Origin: Echria macrotheca
Taxonomy: Eukaryota; Ascomycota; Sordariomycetes; Sordariales; Schizotheciaceae
Length of the DNA stretch: 64,000 bases
Assembly (NCBI GenBank): GCA_030411725.1
Contig: MU839829.1
Coordinates: 1,426,001-1,490,000, forward strand
Direction: 5' to 3'
Positions 1-12,055 of this stretch are shown here, piece after piece. The notes beneath the pieces are model-generated. The model saw only the letters and a program-made list of their open reading frames with translations. It had not been told where the DNA came from and searched no databases. The first letter of the stretch is position 1. Each line of letters starts with the position of its first letter. The translations under genes were made by a program, and so were the position numbers.

Positions 1-2483
1 TTCTCTATCCCGAGTGTTGACGACGAGTTGGTGCTGGGGGGATGTGTACCTCCGCTTCCCGGTGATTCTTTCTCTCTTCTGATTTCCCAGACGGACGTCA
101 CTAATGACTGACGCTAGAGTTCTGTCCACTTGTTCTCACCGACAATTTCCCCGGTCAGCGGCTACAAGGGAATCCCTTCCCCCCTGATATTGGGAATGGG
201 TTGGCTTCTCTACAGTTTCTACAGTTCTGTTAAACCGTGCGGCTCTGCTAGCCTTTTCAAGGTTGTTTGCTTTTCCTTTCTTTTTTCTCGGATGGCATGC
301 ATTTAAAGTTGGGGCGATCTTTTTTTGTTTTGTTTCCCCACACCCCTGTCGTGCATCGCGATCGCCTGGCGCCAACGGCAATCGCTCGGCTTGTCGGTCA
401 ACACTAGACTAGGGTTACACCAAACAGCCTCTTCACAAAAGTCTCGGTGATTCTGGAAATGGACTTTTCATCAGGCCAGATGAGCAACACAGAGAAATGG
501 TCGAGAATGAGATGAGACGTGTGTGCTGGCTCCACGGTCCAAACTTGTCTCGGTTGCAGGTTGGACAGGCATCCCCCTTTTGTTTATGTCCAACCCACAG
601 CTTTTAACAAGGAAGCTGCGTTAACATCTGCACGACCCCGATGTCTAACGCAGGGGAACAGCGCAGGTAACCGTTTTGCCGTGCAAACTAGCGGTGGAAC
701 CGCAAAGTATCCTCTCTCCTGTACGGTGCTTGCTGACGTCCGACGCGTTGAGAATCCATTGTCTGTTTGTTTACAACCCGACTAAAGGCAGCCTAGCTGT
801 TGCCGACATTTTGGTACGCGCGCGACACGCTCATCAGCGAGCTGAGCACCGACCGGTCGTCACCGTGACTCATGCGACGCTGAATGATTAGCATTGGGTC
901 CCCCGATATTAAAGGAGCTCGCCAGTGTGGAACCTGTAGAACACGCCTCCCAGAGAATTAATTTCTGTGTTTTTCATGCGAGCCCGCAAAAGAGTGGACG
1001 GGAAGGCCTGCCTGTTGGGTCCCCCCGATGGGCACTGTCCTGTCCATCCCGGCTCGCCACTTGGCGTCATCTGCACGTGAAAACCTCCGCGGTGTGGTCA
1101 CTGCGGGGGTCACTGAACCCCACCTTGTTCTCTCACCAGTGGTTCTCTCACCAGTGGCGCACAGCTTGCAGCGTCACCGACATACAACCAGTTGTGTGCG
1201 AGGAATACAATGCAGTCAGATGCTCCTTGCTTTCCAACGGACACTGAAGTTTTGAAACATCCTGTCTTTGAGTCGAATGGGGCCGTGATCTCCGGACGTC
1301 TTTTCCCTGGTGGAGTCCTCTGGCGAAGCATTGTTCCCATGATCGGTGTCGTCCACCGTCCCTCACACCCTCTTCTCAACTGTCCGGCCTGCGAAATCGA
1401 CGTGAGGGTGTCAAGCACTCTGCATCTCCCACCGTCAAAGATAACATTGTGCCGCCGCTTTGATACCCGTCTCGGCTGACTTCTTGACATTTGCGTCTGG
1501 ACCTGCTTGATGGGAAGTGGGGTAGACAGGTGCTAGGTGGGTGTCAGAAAACGGGAGAACACCGAGTCCTGTCGAGGAATAAAACGACTAGAAGCTTTCA
1601 AACTGCACCTTTGCAAAATACCATACCAGATAATAACTCTAAGAAAAGAATAGAACCCAGTGAACATCAAGTTCAGTCCCGGGAATCCGGCTTGCTCCAG
1701 CAAAGTGCCTCAGGCACCTCAACATTTGCGAATCAGTGGTGGAGCTGCTGTCTCCTCACCTCCTCCATCTTTAGATCCTGATCCCTGTCGGGTGGGTGCC
1801 TGTGCGTGATTGAGCGAATGTCAACCCAAAAGACGATTCTTTCCCTCGCAGACTCTGGCTTCCTCGTTGCTGGAGTCTGCTGCTGCTCTCCCAGCCGTCC
1901 TGTCGTTTGGTTCTCATCGAGGACGCCCTCAATCGAGATCCATCACAACGCATTGCATTGTGAGACAGTTTCCTTGGTCGGCTGTTTTTCTGCTGTTGTC
2001 GCTCGCTGGCCCGGAGGGGCGACCCGGGCCTCTGATTCGCTGAGACGGGCGCGTCTGAATTCAATCCCCCCCAAAAATCCGGCCAGCATTTCTTAAAGTC
2101 AACACACTGCCCTGCGGTGTCGCGTAATCTCCCACACCGGACGCACAACAAAACTCTCGAGCACGCTGCCCGTCGACGTGTTTCCGCCCTGGCTGCACCC
2201 GTCGTTGCCCGGCGTCGCCTCGAATTTTGGTCACTTCTCACAGATTTTCCTCCTAGCTTTGGACACGGTCCGTCCTTGCCGTGGCAGCCGGCCCTGCCCT
2301 CTCCCCGACTCCCCCTCCCAAGTTCGCCTCCCGTTCAACGAGGGCGGGGAAGGGCACACGTCTTGTCGACCGAGAACACGTCAGAGTGGCACTGGATTCA
2401 CGCGCCGGTTTCTGCTGAAGTTGCCGCTGGGGGAACGAGCCCGCTAGCAGCAACGCCAGCAGCAGCCGCCGCGGGCCGTCACG
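1..2483. other. Intergenic region upstream of apsA/num1
   Basis: No convincing gene is seen on either strand: open frames are short, overlap each other in several frames and give no recognisable protein. The stretch nearest 2484 is C/T-rich, as usual for fungal 5' leaders. A perfect 15-bp tandem duplication (unit TTCTCTCACCAGTGG) lies at 1128-1157. The region probably holds the promoter and 5' UTR of the gene at 2484, and possibly the end of a transcript from outside the window. Confidence 0.5.
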
Positions 2484-5400
2484 ATGGCAACCTCAATTGC
2501 ATCTGACAAGCCTGTCGCGGCTTCGGGCTCGGATGGCTTCGATCCCTTCGTCACGAGCCCGCTGGGCCCGAGTCACCTGCGACACTCGAACTTCGATACG
2601 CAGCTGTTCGCATTGAACCCGGGAACACCCGCAGAGCAAGTCCGTCGCGCCATCGAGGCCCATCTAAAAGACACGGAGCGCCGCATGGAGGAAGCCGGAA
2701 AGCTGGGAACCGCCCTCGTACAACAGCGCAAAGAGCTCACAGAGCGGCTACGCGAGGTCGAACAGCTACAATCCGAGAGCGAGCTCAACCCGGAGCTGCG
2801 ACAGCGGCTGGCTGAGATTGAAAAGGACTACAACGATGTCGCTAGGGAGACAGCACGCGCGTTTCTTCCCAAGCAGCGCATTCCAAGCAACGAGGCAGCC
2901 CAAGGTTCTCCGTTTGCCCCGGAAGGGAAAGGTGGCCGGGTATGAGTTTTCACATCAATATCTCACTGTGCCGCACTGACACTTGTTTGCAGCGTTCCGT
3001 CAGTCCCTCGAAATTTGAAAGCATGGCGACCGGATCACCCACGAAACTCAACGTGCCGAACCGCAAGCTCCGGAACCAGCCGGCTAACCGGATTCACGAC
3101 ATCGAGTTTGCGGCCGAAATCAGCACGTCGTTGATTTCCCAGGTTCGGAATCTCCAGGCTCTCCTCTCGGAGCGGGAGGAGGAGCTCAAGGACATCAAGG
3201 TTGAGCGGTCTCGGCTTGAACTCGAGGCCGAGGGCTACCAGCAACGTATGAAGACGCTGGACGAGAGCGAAAACCGGTACAAGGACGAGAACTGGAACCT
3301 CGAAACCCAGATGCGGGAGTTGATGGCATCTTTGAAGGATTCTGCGGACCGGGAGAAGAAACTGTCGCAGTCGCTCAGCGTGCTTCAAGCCGAGAAGACG
3401 GCCACACAAAGGGAGCTGGAAGAGGTCAAGGACAACCTCGCCAAGCAGGACGAGAAGCACGCCGCGGCCATCAAGAACCTCGAGATCGAGCTGGGCACGA
3501 GCCGCCGGAATGCCGCCAATTCAGAGACTGAGCGTCTTGCGATGCAGCGAAAGGTCGAGGAGCTGACGAGCCAAAACCAGGAGTTGGCCAAGGCCTTTTC
3601 GATTCAGCGCGGACGGGCCTTGGAGCGTGAGTCTGGCCGTGGTTTGAGCGAAGATGACTTCAAGTCGGCATCGGACAATGCTACCCCTGAGCACTCACCG
3701 CCGCCGTCGCCAATCAAGGGCACACCGAGGCACTCTATGCTCGAGTCGGAGACGCTCAAGACTTCGCTGGGTCATGCTCAGAGAACGATTCAGACGTTGC
3801 GGACCAACATCCACCGGGAGAAGACCGAGAAACTCGAACTCAAGCGCATGCTCCAGGATGCCAGAGATGAGCTGGAGAAGATGCGGAATGATCCTAACGT
3901 CGGGAATAAGCGAAGCCGCAAGGTTGATTCTAGGGAATTCAAGAAGCCGAGGCTTTTCCAGCTGGGCGTCGCACGTTCTAGCAGAACCGAGCTCTATGTT
4001 GAGGATCCTGACTGGGAAGACCAAGCAGACAACCAGTCGCCCGCTTCTTTCTCGCCTGCTAATTCGACATTGAGACTCACTGGGACAATTCCGCCGATCG
4101 TCGAGTCCTCGAGCGACCATTTCGAAACTGCCAATGAGACCAGCGATGCCGCTTTTGAGACCGCTCATGAGCGCGGGACCGAAACCGAGGACTTCCAGAC
4201 CGGCGCCGAGGAGCTTTCCGACGAGGACGAGGCGACCGAGACCGAGGCAAGCCCCTCGAAGGGCTCAAGCAGGATTAAGCGTCCTCCGGTGCTGAACCCG
4301 AGCGGTGGACGTTACTCGTTTGACAGCACGGCGTCGACGTCGGATGATAACGATGACTATGGCATGCATAATCTGAAAACGCCCACAAGTCATTCAAACC
4401 AGCGGATGCGTCTCCAATCTAGTCGTGGAACCCTGGCTCGACGCTCTCGACAGCTCAGTGAGGAGCCTACTCTTCAAAGCAGCCCGGCCAGCTTTGCCGT
4501 CAGCAGTACGTCAAACACTCCGCAACAGGGGGGCCAAAGCTTGTTTGCAGAGCTCGGCGAGTTTGAGAACGGTAGTGACGACGATTCCTATGTTGGTGAT
4601 GCTACTCCCAGCCGGCGAAGCGTTAGGTCCATGACGCCGGGCAGCGTTGCTCGCGGACGTGCATCGCCGCCTCCCGAGGTTCCCCCGCTACCCAAGCTTA
4701 TCATGGTCGACAGCGGCGTGATGACCGACCCGGTTGAGTTTGGCCCTGCGGTAACCGCAGTGGAGAAGGATGAAGACCGGGTCGCATCTCCCGATAGCGT
4801 CATATTCCATGAGCGGCCAATGTCGATGGAATCGGTCATCGGGCCCAGCCGATCACACGCTTCAACCCAGTGGCTCGGTGACGAGGCCCGCTTCTCGCGA
4901 CCCTTGTCCTCATTCTCGTACAGCGACGCCAGCGTTCAGAACGACACCGACTTCGAAGCCAAGCTGGCGCAGTTCCCTTCGCCGCCAACTTCTTCGCCGA
5001 ACACTGGCCTCGGTGTGAGGCCGATCCTTCTCCCGCCTGAGAGCCTCAGCATGTCGTTCATCAAGTCTGAAGACATCGAGCCCGTTGAGCCGCCTTCGTC
5101 CCCGCCCTCATTGGGTATGTCATCCATCCTCACGGAGGATACCGAACCCATTGCGGAACCTGAGGCCCCCGTCGTGGAGCCACCGGTCTTCCGCATGTCG
5201 TCGGTTGTGTCCGAGCACATTGAGCCGCGCTTGGAACCGGCACCAGAGCCGGTGATCTTCAGCATGTCTCCCTTGGTCATGGAGCATGTGACACCAGTCG
5301 CAGAACCGGAGCCGCCAGCGCTCTCATTGAGCATCCCTGTGATAATCACGGAAGATATCGAACCAGTGACAGAGCCCGTGTCGCCGGTCGCTTTGTCGGT

Positions 5401-7727
5401 GTCCACGATTCGGGCCGAGGAGGTAGAACCGATTGAGCTGCCACCTTCGCCAGTATCGGAGCCCAAGGTTGTGGTGGTACCCGAAATTCGACTTCCTCCC
5501 CCGCTATCTTTCTCTTCAATCGTGTCCGAGACCGTGGAACCGCAGAGCGAGCCGGTTGTTTCGCCAGCTCGGCTTTCCTTCGTTCCGCTTGCTACGGAAG
5601 AAGTCGAGCCTCGTCAAGAAGCTCTGCCTGAATTCACGGTTTCTACCATCGCGGCCCAGCACGTCGAGCCTCAGGAACGGCCAAGCTCACCGTTGCCGGA
5701 GTTCTCCTTGTCGACGATCGAGTCGCAGGAGATTGAGCCGGTTGTCCCTGAGATCCCTGTGGTGGTCGCCCCTGCGCTGAGCGTCGCTGCGATCAAGACG
5801 TTGGAGAGCCACCCGATTGAGGCAACACCCGACGAGCTGGACGTTCACACGCCGCCACTGAGCTTTGCGGCAATCCAGGCACTGGATAGCGAGCCTATCT
5901 CCCCACGCAGCCCTAAGCGGAACGGGTTCATCATTCCGCGTGACGTTGACTACCTCGAACAAGATACCCCCCACACGCCGCCCAACGTTGCACGTGGGTT
6001 GGACGATGGCGCACCGTCGAGTAAGACGGCGCTTGTCACCGCCGACCAAGCCGCACAGACTGCTCTGACTGCGGCCGCTCTCGATGAAATCTTGAAGGCG
6101 AAGAACCAACCATTCGAGGCTGCTGGGCTAGTTAGGTCCAACTCGAACGGCAGCGTGGGCACGCCATCAACCGTCCGGGTCCACCGACCGCGTCAACCAA
6201 GCGCCGACAGCACGCGGCGCATCAAGGGCAAGACCACGGAAGTCGGCGGCGACGCGCCCGATGCTTGGAGACCCGCTAGTTCCGGGAGCAACCGAGGTCT
6301 GCAGCGCGATTTGCCCCCTCTTCCAGCAAACCACAAAGAGGTCATTGAAGCAGCTCGGACCGGCTCGTCCGGCGGCGGTCAAGGCACCGTCGGTACCATG
6401 GGTCCTCCGCTGTTCCCGGCTTCTGCTCTCAAGAACCAACAGCCAGTTTCTCGGCCGCGGACCCCTAACGGCGGGAGACGTCCCATGTCTCCGGTATCTC
6501 AGACATCTGGTAGGGGTACACCGACCCCGCGTCCCCCCCGGATGGGATCCTCTGTCCAGGGCTCCTCTCAAGTGCACTCCCCGACCCGCCTGACGCAACA
6601 TAGCCGGAAGTCGTCGGTCTCCTCGTTCGTATCTGAAATCGACAGCCGCTTCAACATGCAACAGGAAGGTCCCTTTGACTCTCATGGGTTCGGGCCCAAC
6701 ACCGACCCACGCATGATCCAGGCTATCACCCAGACCATGATTGGAGAGTATCTCTGGAAGTACACCCGCAAGGCTGGACGAGGGGAAATTTCGGAAAATC
6801 GGCACAGAAGGTACTTCTGGGTCCACCCCTATACCAGGACACTATACTGGAGTGACCGCGATCCCTCTTCTGCCGGCCGCGCTGAACTTCGCGCGAAGAG
6901 CGTTCAGATCGAAGCCGTCCGCGTCGTCACGGACGACAACCCGATGCCACCTGGGCTGCACCGCAAGAGCTTGGTGATCATCTCTCCCGGCAGGACAATC
7001 AAGTTTACGTGTACTACGGGACAGAGACATGAGACCTGGTTCAACGCGTTGTCCTATTTGCTCCTTCGAACTAATAATGAGGGTCAATCGGATGCAGAGG
7101 AGATGGCCGGTAACATCACTCGAGAGGATGTCGATGAGTTCAACCCTTCGTACGGCAGACGGATGCCTACCGGGACCCGTGCTGCTGCTTCGCTGTCGTC
7201 TTACAACTCGCGGACGATCCGGAACGAGTCTCCGGCTATTGATGTTTCCATGAACTTCCCGACCCTGACGCCCAAGAGGAGCTCGCACACGCAGGAGCGT
7301 CCAGCGGCCGGCACCCTCAGCAGGATTAGCGGGTATTGGAAAGACAGCAAGATGCTTTCTGGAACCTTTGGCAGCCTGCGAAGCCGAAGCGTCTCGGGTC
7401 GTGACCCCAACTCTAGCATCTATGAGGTCGACGAGGTGCAAGACAGCGCCGAGGACCTCCGGCAGATGATCGAACGACAAGACCGCGAGGCGGACAGATT
7501 GGAGAATGTCCGTGCATGCTGCGATGGTAAGTTGAACCGCATCTAGAGGCCGTCACGAGGTACTGACATTTGTAGGAAAACATGACGTCGGCACCTTGAC
7601 CGGCGCTTCCAAGCGTGGCCGCCATGCACGGGGACATTTGCACGTTCCTGGCCACAGTCACAGTCATTCCCAATCGGGCCCGTCGGTCGCTTCGACGCCG
7701 GCGGGGACTACACGCTCGAGGGCATAA
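2484..7727 (+). CDS. apsA: Cortical nuclear-migration protein, ApsA/Num1 family (coiled coil plus C-terminal PH domain)
   Basis: Predicted 1713-residue cell-cortex anchor for dynein and nuclear positioning. Three exons: 2484-2939, 2993-7526 and 7576-7727; the introns of 53 and 49 nt have GTATGA and GTAAGT donors and keep phase. The N-terminus and residues about 160-380 are heptad-rich coiled coil. A long acidic, Ser/Pro-rich middle follows, containing about 12 degenerate repeats with an S-x-I-x-(S/T)-E-x-(I/V)-E-P core (DNA about 5050-5905). A PH domain of the Mcp5/Num1 type lies at about residues 1390-1510 (YLWKYTRK ... RYFWVHPYTRTLYWS ... ETWFNALSYLLL). The tail is basic and His/Ser-rich. 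Start ATG 2484 follows a stop-rich leader and opens directly into conserved-looking sequence. Known role, from Aspergillus ApsA and yeast Num1: anchoring dynein and spindle pole bodies at the cortex through PH binding of phosphoinositides. Family assignment is firm; exact length is less so. Confidence 0.9.
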
Positions 7728-8632
7728 CGCTTGCCCATTCACACTCTCTAAAGTTTCCTTGAATACCAGTTACTAGATTGCCATATGTACATGGCGTCGG
7801 CCCCTTCCCGTCGGTCGCTACGGAACCATTTTCTCGCATTGGAGTTTTGCTACGAAGACACCAGCCATACGCTACGGATTTTTTACGACGTCGATGATTC
7901 CCGGTTTTCAGTCTTGTGCGACACGAAACACCACTCCTAGCCCCTGTATTTTTAATTGCTCGAACCGCCCCCGGGCGATGTCGGCTCAATTTCCATCCTT
8001 CGCAGTTTCTTTACTGTGTTGTACGGTGTCAGATTAAAGGGGATATGTTTATGAGACGTTGGTCGAGCTGGGAGCAACTAGAATGTAGTCGGTGCTCTTG
8101 GTTTGTCTGGCTTTTCCTTTTGATGGAATGCGCCTGTCGAGATGGCTCATGTTCGAGGTCGGGGGCAAAAGCGAAGCATTAATACCTAAAATTTGTAGTC
8201 GACTGCGCTGTGCGGGTTGTGTACAGGCTGGCGGGAGTTTATCTTCGTACCATGACTGAATGAATTTCTTAATCTAATTCTGGTGATTGTGACTGTTGTG
8301 ATGATGGCGTGGGTTGAGTGGAAGTTGTGGCAAGAGCGGAGGGGCTAGTGTACAACTATTCGAATCTGTATTCCCTCTAACAATAGCAGCTGTAGGTGTA
8401 CCTGCATGTTATTAGAGATTCGGGAACTTGCTCTCTTCGTATTTTCAAGTCTGCATTCACGTGGTCTCGTATGGCTGAAGGCGATTTGTCAGGGGGCGAC
8501 TTTGATGTTCTAGAAGCTTTGGCCAATCACCAATCACGCCCTGCGTCACCTTGCACTTCTTCCCCAGAGAAGCTTATTTTTCTAGTCAACGGTTCGCCCA
8601 AACCAACAACCTGTTCCTCAGACATCCACAAA
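7728..8632. other. Intergenic region between apsA and cwc24
   Basis: 905 bp holding the apsA 3' UTR and the cwc24 promoter and leader. The frame upstream of ATG 8633 stays open back to 8396, but that part has no protein-like composition. Nothing else is seen. Confidence 0.5.
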
Positions 8633-9786
8633 ATGGCCGACACAGAAAAGGCGCCAGATACCACAGCGGCGGCACCAGCGCCCGTCGCCATCTTCAAGAA
8701 GCGCGGGGCGAAAGGGAAAGCCAACATCCGCAAGCGACCCGCGACCCCGCCACCCGCTTCCCAAGACAGCGACGACGACAGCGACTTCTCCTCGTCCGAG
8801 GACGACTCCGGCCGCCGAGTCAAGCGACGGAAGCGGAACATCGGCGGTAGTGCCGTGGTGACCGTCTCCTCCAAAAACAAAACCTCGGACGCAGCAGAGA
8901 GTCTATCGACGACGACGATATTCCAGGCTGATCGCGACGCGGCCGCGGCGCTGGACACGGCGAGGCGGGACGCGACCAAGGGGAGTAACTGGTTCGATGA
9001 GGACAAGGACGACGCCAAACTAAGTGCGAAGGAGTTGTTGGGGACTACTCGGGCCGCAACTGGATCATCAACAGATGGGACGTACAAGGGCCTCGCGAAC
9101 AGGACCTCGTTCATCCAGCGGAATCCGGACGCGCCCACCTCGGGCAGATCGGTCGGGCCGGTCAAGGCGCCGACTAACATCCGGACGATAACGATTACGG
9201 ATATGGCGCCGGATGTGTGCAAGGATTACAAGCAGACTGGGTTTTGTGGGTTTGGCGATGTACGTATATTTCTGTCTCTCTCTCTCTTCGTTTCATTTTA
9301 ATATACTGACTCTTCTCAAAATAGAATTGCAAATTCCTCCACGCCCGCGAAGACTACCAACACGGCTGGCAACTAGACAAGGAATGGGAAAAAGTAACCA
9401 AGGGCAAGAAAGTCCTGGGCGGGACCGTCGTCGCCTCGGCCGACCGTTCTACCAGAAAAAAACAAACCGAAGAAGAAGAAGCAGACGAGGCCGAGGAGGC
9501 AATGCTCGAGGGGATTCCCTTCGTCTGCATCATCTGCAGGGAGGACTACAAGGCGCCCGTGGTGACAAGATGCGGCCACTACTTCTGCGAGGCGTGCGCG
9601 CTCAAGCGCTACCGCAGAGACCCGAGCTGTGCGGCCTGCGGCGCGGGGACGAATGGCGTGTTCAATTCGGCCAAGAGGTTGCAGAAGTTGCTTGACAAAA
9701 AAAGGGAGAGGGCGGCGAGGAAGAGGAGGGAGGCTATTGAGGCTGGGGAGGAGGTTAGTGAGGAGGAGGGGGAGGAGGGTGATTAG
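8633..9786 (+). CDS. CWC24: Pre-mRNA-splicing factor Cwc24 (CCCH zinc finger plus RING)
   Basis: 362-residue spliceosome-associated protein. Two exons, 8633-9259 and 9325-9786, with a 65-nt intron (GTACGT donor, CTGAC branch, ATAG acceptor) that falls inside the CCCH finger. An acidic, Lys/Ser-rich N-terminal half is followed by a C-x8-C-x5-C-x3-H finger (C196, C205, C211, H215) and a RING from C277 (CIIC ... CGHYFC ... CAAC). The tail is Glu/Lys-rich. CCCH followed by RING with an acidic N-terminus is the hallmark of Cwc24 (human RNF113A), which binds the Prp19-activated spliceosome and guards the 5' splice site. ATG 8633 sits in a good context (CAAAATGGCC); in-frame upstream ATGs exist but would add sequence unlike the family. 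It converges with ATG3, whose stop is 294 bp away. Confidence 0.93.
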
Positions 9787-10080
9787 AGAAGATGCGAAGG
9801 AGGGATACTCCTTCAGACTTTGCAACGATGCCGGTCTGAAGGAGATTGAGGAAGGGAACGGATGCTGAATAGACAGGAGAGCATCAACATGAATCAAATA
9901 TGATACCCGTTAAACATGCGTTCTACATACTACAATGACGTTGAGTGTAAGAATTCATTACCCCGGCCTAAACGCCTGTAGATTCTACCCTATCGCCTGG
10001 CCTGCTTGCTTCCTCTGTCTATGGCAAATTGACAGTCCCACGTTCATAGTTCCCGGACCAGCCCCATATACCGACAAATC

Positions 10081-11191
10081 TTAAACCCCCATGGTGAAAT
10101 CATGCTCGATGCCCGGCGTGACGCTGGCAATGAACTTGAGGAAGACAACGAGATACTGGTCAACCCGGATAGCAACCTCCTGGTCTTCCGCATCTCGCTC
10201 CACCTCCTCCCACTCCTCGCTCGAGTCGGCAGGCGCAGTGACACCGCTTGACGGCTCCGCAACCTTGGCCGTGGCCGCCACCCCGCTGATATCCAGCTTC
10301 TTGATCTCATCCACCAGACCCTCCATGCCCTGCTTGCTGCCGGCGTCCAGACCGGCCTTGAGCTTCTCCCGGCGCAGCTTGAGGGCCGCGTCGGCACGGT
10401 CGAGCAGCGTCTTCATGACCGAGGCGTGTTTACACGGGTGCACGCTGGCCATCTTTACGTCGTTGGCGAAAAACGGAAAGGTCTCGAGCGTGACCGTCTT
10501 GTCCTTGTAATCACCAACAATATCCTCCATCATCAGCTGCGGTGGCAGCGGTTGGCCGTTGGGCTGGTAGCCGGACAAGTACATGCGCGGCGTGTGGTAA
10601 TATGGCGAATACATGATGTAGAGTGTGTATGTGCGGCGGCCACTGTTGCAATTTGTTAGTATACCCTAAAACTTCCTGTGCGGCAACTCACCTATTCCTG
10701 TCATTCCCAGAGTCACGAATGATAGCCTCGTCGTCGTCCTCGTCCTCCATGTCGGGTATGTCATCCTCGTCCACGACTTCCCTATCGCCAACATTGCCGG
10801 CGTCGTCGACGGTGCGCACCTCCCGGAGCTTGAGCGGCTGTGAGCTGGCCAGACCGCCCGTCCGCAGCCACCCATCATCGTCGTCTCCCTTTGTGCCCTC
10901 GACGATGGATTCCTCGTGGCCGGCGTCACCCGCAAAGTCGTCGTTCAGCCGGCGGTTGCAGGGCACATGTCTCGTCACCAGGAACTGTTTTCCTGGAGGT
11001 AGGTAGCTTGCTCGTTTGCTCGTGGGGTCGGCGTCGGCCCAGGACCACGTCGGGAACTTGAAGACCAGGTAGTCGCCCGCGGCCAGGAACTCCTCGGGCG
11101 TGATCTCGCCCGTCTCGCGAAACGTCGACTTAGTGCTCGGCGGTGCGTACCTATCCCGCAGGCTGTTGACGGTCGAGTAGAGAATATTCAT
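10081..11191 (-). CDS. ATG3: Autophagy-related protein 3 (Atg8-conjugating E2-like enzyme)
   Basis: 353-residue enzyme that takes Atg8 from Atg7 and transfers it to phosphatidylethanolamine during autophagosome formation. Two exons on the minus strand: 11191-10692 and 10642-10081, with a 49-nt intron (GTGAGT donor, CAG acceptor) that keeps phase. The N-terminus (MNILYSTVNSLRDRY) matches the membrane-binding amphipathic start of the family. An acidic flexible loop covers about residues 85-165. The E2 core follows, with TYTLYIMYSPYYHTPRMYLSGY leading to the catalytic cysteine C237 in HPCKHA. The C-terminus (FLKFIASVTPGIEHDFT) is the conserved end. Length agrees with yeast (310) and filamentous (about 350) homologues. 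The gene is head-to-head with SLA2 across 864 bp. Confidence 0.97.
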
Positions 11192-12055
11192 TGTTGCAGA
11201 GGTGCGAGGCCACGCGTCCTCGTCGGCCGGACTCGACTTCAGTGCTTGTCCTTTGGGTTGACTCGACAGCGGGGGCGGGGTTGTCTCGGTGCTCGTCTGT
11301 CGCGCAACAACGATGCGGCGCAGGTGGTATTTGCTGGAAGCTGCTTGTTTTTAATAACACAGGCAACAGGTGAGGGCAGAGAGAAGATCTGTGAGTTTCC
11401 TCGTTGTTGGAAGATGGAGAGAAATAGATGGGAGGAGAAGTCAAGTGACAAGGCAGGTATCCCCGTGATGACAGGCCAGCTGCAGCTATCTGAGCGCCTG
11501 GCCGCCGCTGCCTGCCCGGATTCTCCCCGCAGCGTCATTGCTGCCCCGGCGGGGTGTGTTGCAGCTGGCTGGCACAAGCCTTGTCGGGCCGTTGGGACTC
11601 CGGAACCCGACCATGCCATTGGTTGAAGCTCCACGCCTGCAAGGCCGCAGATTGGCAGGCGATGATCGCTGGGCCACTTCTCCAACTGCGAGAGGCTGAC
11701 GACGACGAAGGCTTGGTTTGCCATAATAGTGCATACTCCACACTCTTGGAGCGCTGTCACTCTATTTTCTATACGTCCTGCCGTCGCCGTCGCTGGATGC
11801 GCATTTCCCGCTCCGCTCTTCTCCACCGGTGATGCGTGATCGCGTCGAGTCGTACCTGCGTCGACTTGTTTGAGCAGCCCAACTTTTCCGAGCTCCCCTG
11901 ATTCGCGGCCGTCTGCACGCTCGCAGGCTCATAGGTGCCCAACATGGCCACGATTCGCAGTCTTGACCATACAAAGTCCGTCTGTCCCTGTCTTCGTGCG
12001 CCGGCCGCCCGTCCGGCTCAGCGCGGAATCGCCATGATTGTGCTCGACTGACACC
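11192..12055. promoter_or_regulatory. Divergent promoter region between ATG3 and SLA2
   Basis: 864 bp separating two divergent start codons, so it must contain both promoters and leaders. Short frames on both strands have no recognisable product. The last 120 bp before 12056 may include a 5' leader intron of SLA2 (see the SLA2 entry). I see no confident TATA or factor sites. Confidence 0.6.

Noticed and set aside
1110..1490. 126-codon minus-strand frame upstream of apsA
   Set aside because: No motif, Arg-rich as expected from random GC-rich DNA, and overlapped by other frames.
10091..10510. Plus-strand frame antisense to ATG3
   Set aside because: Shadow of the ATG3 coding region, Ser-rich and without features.
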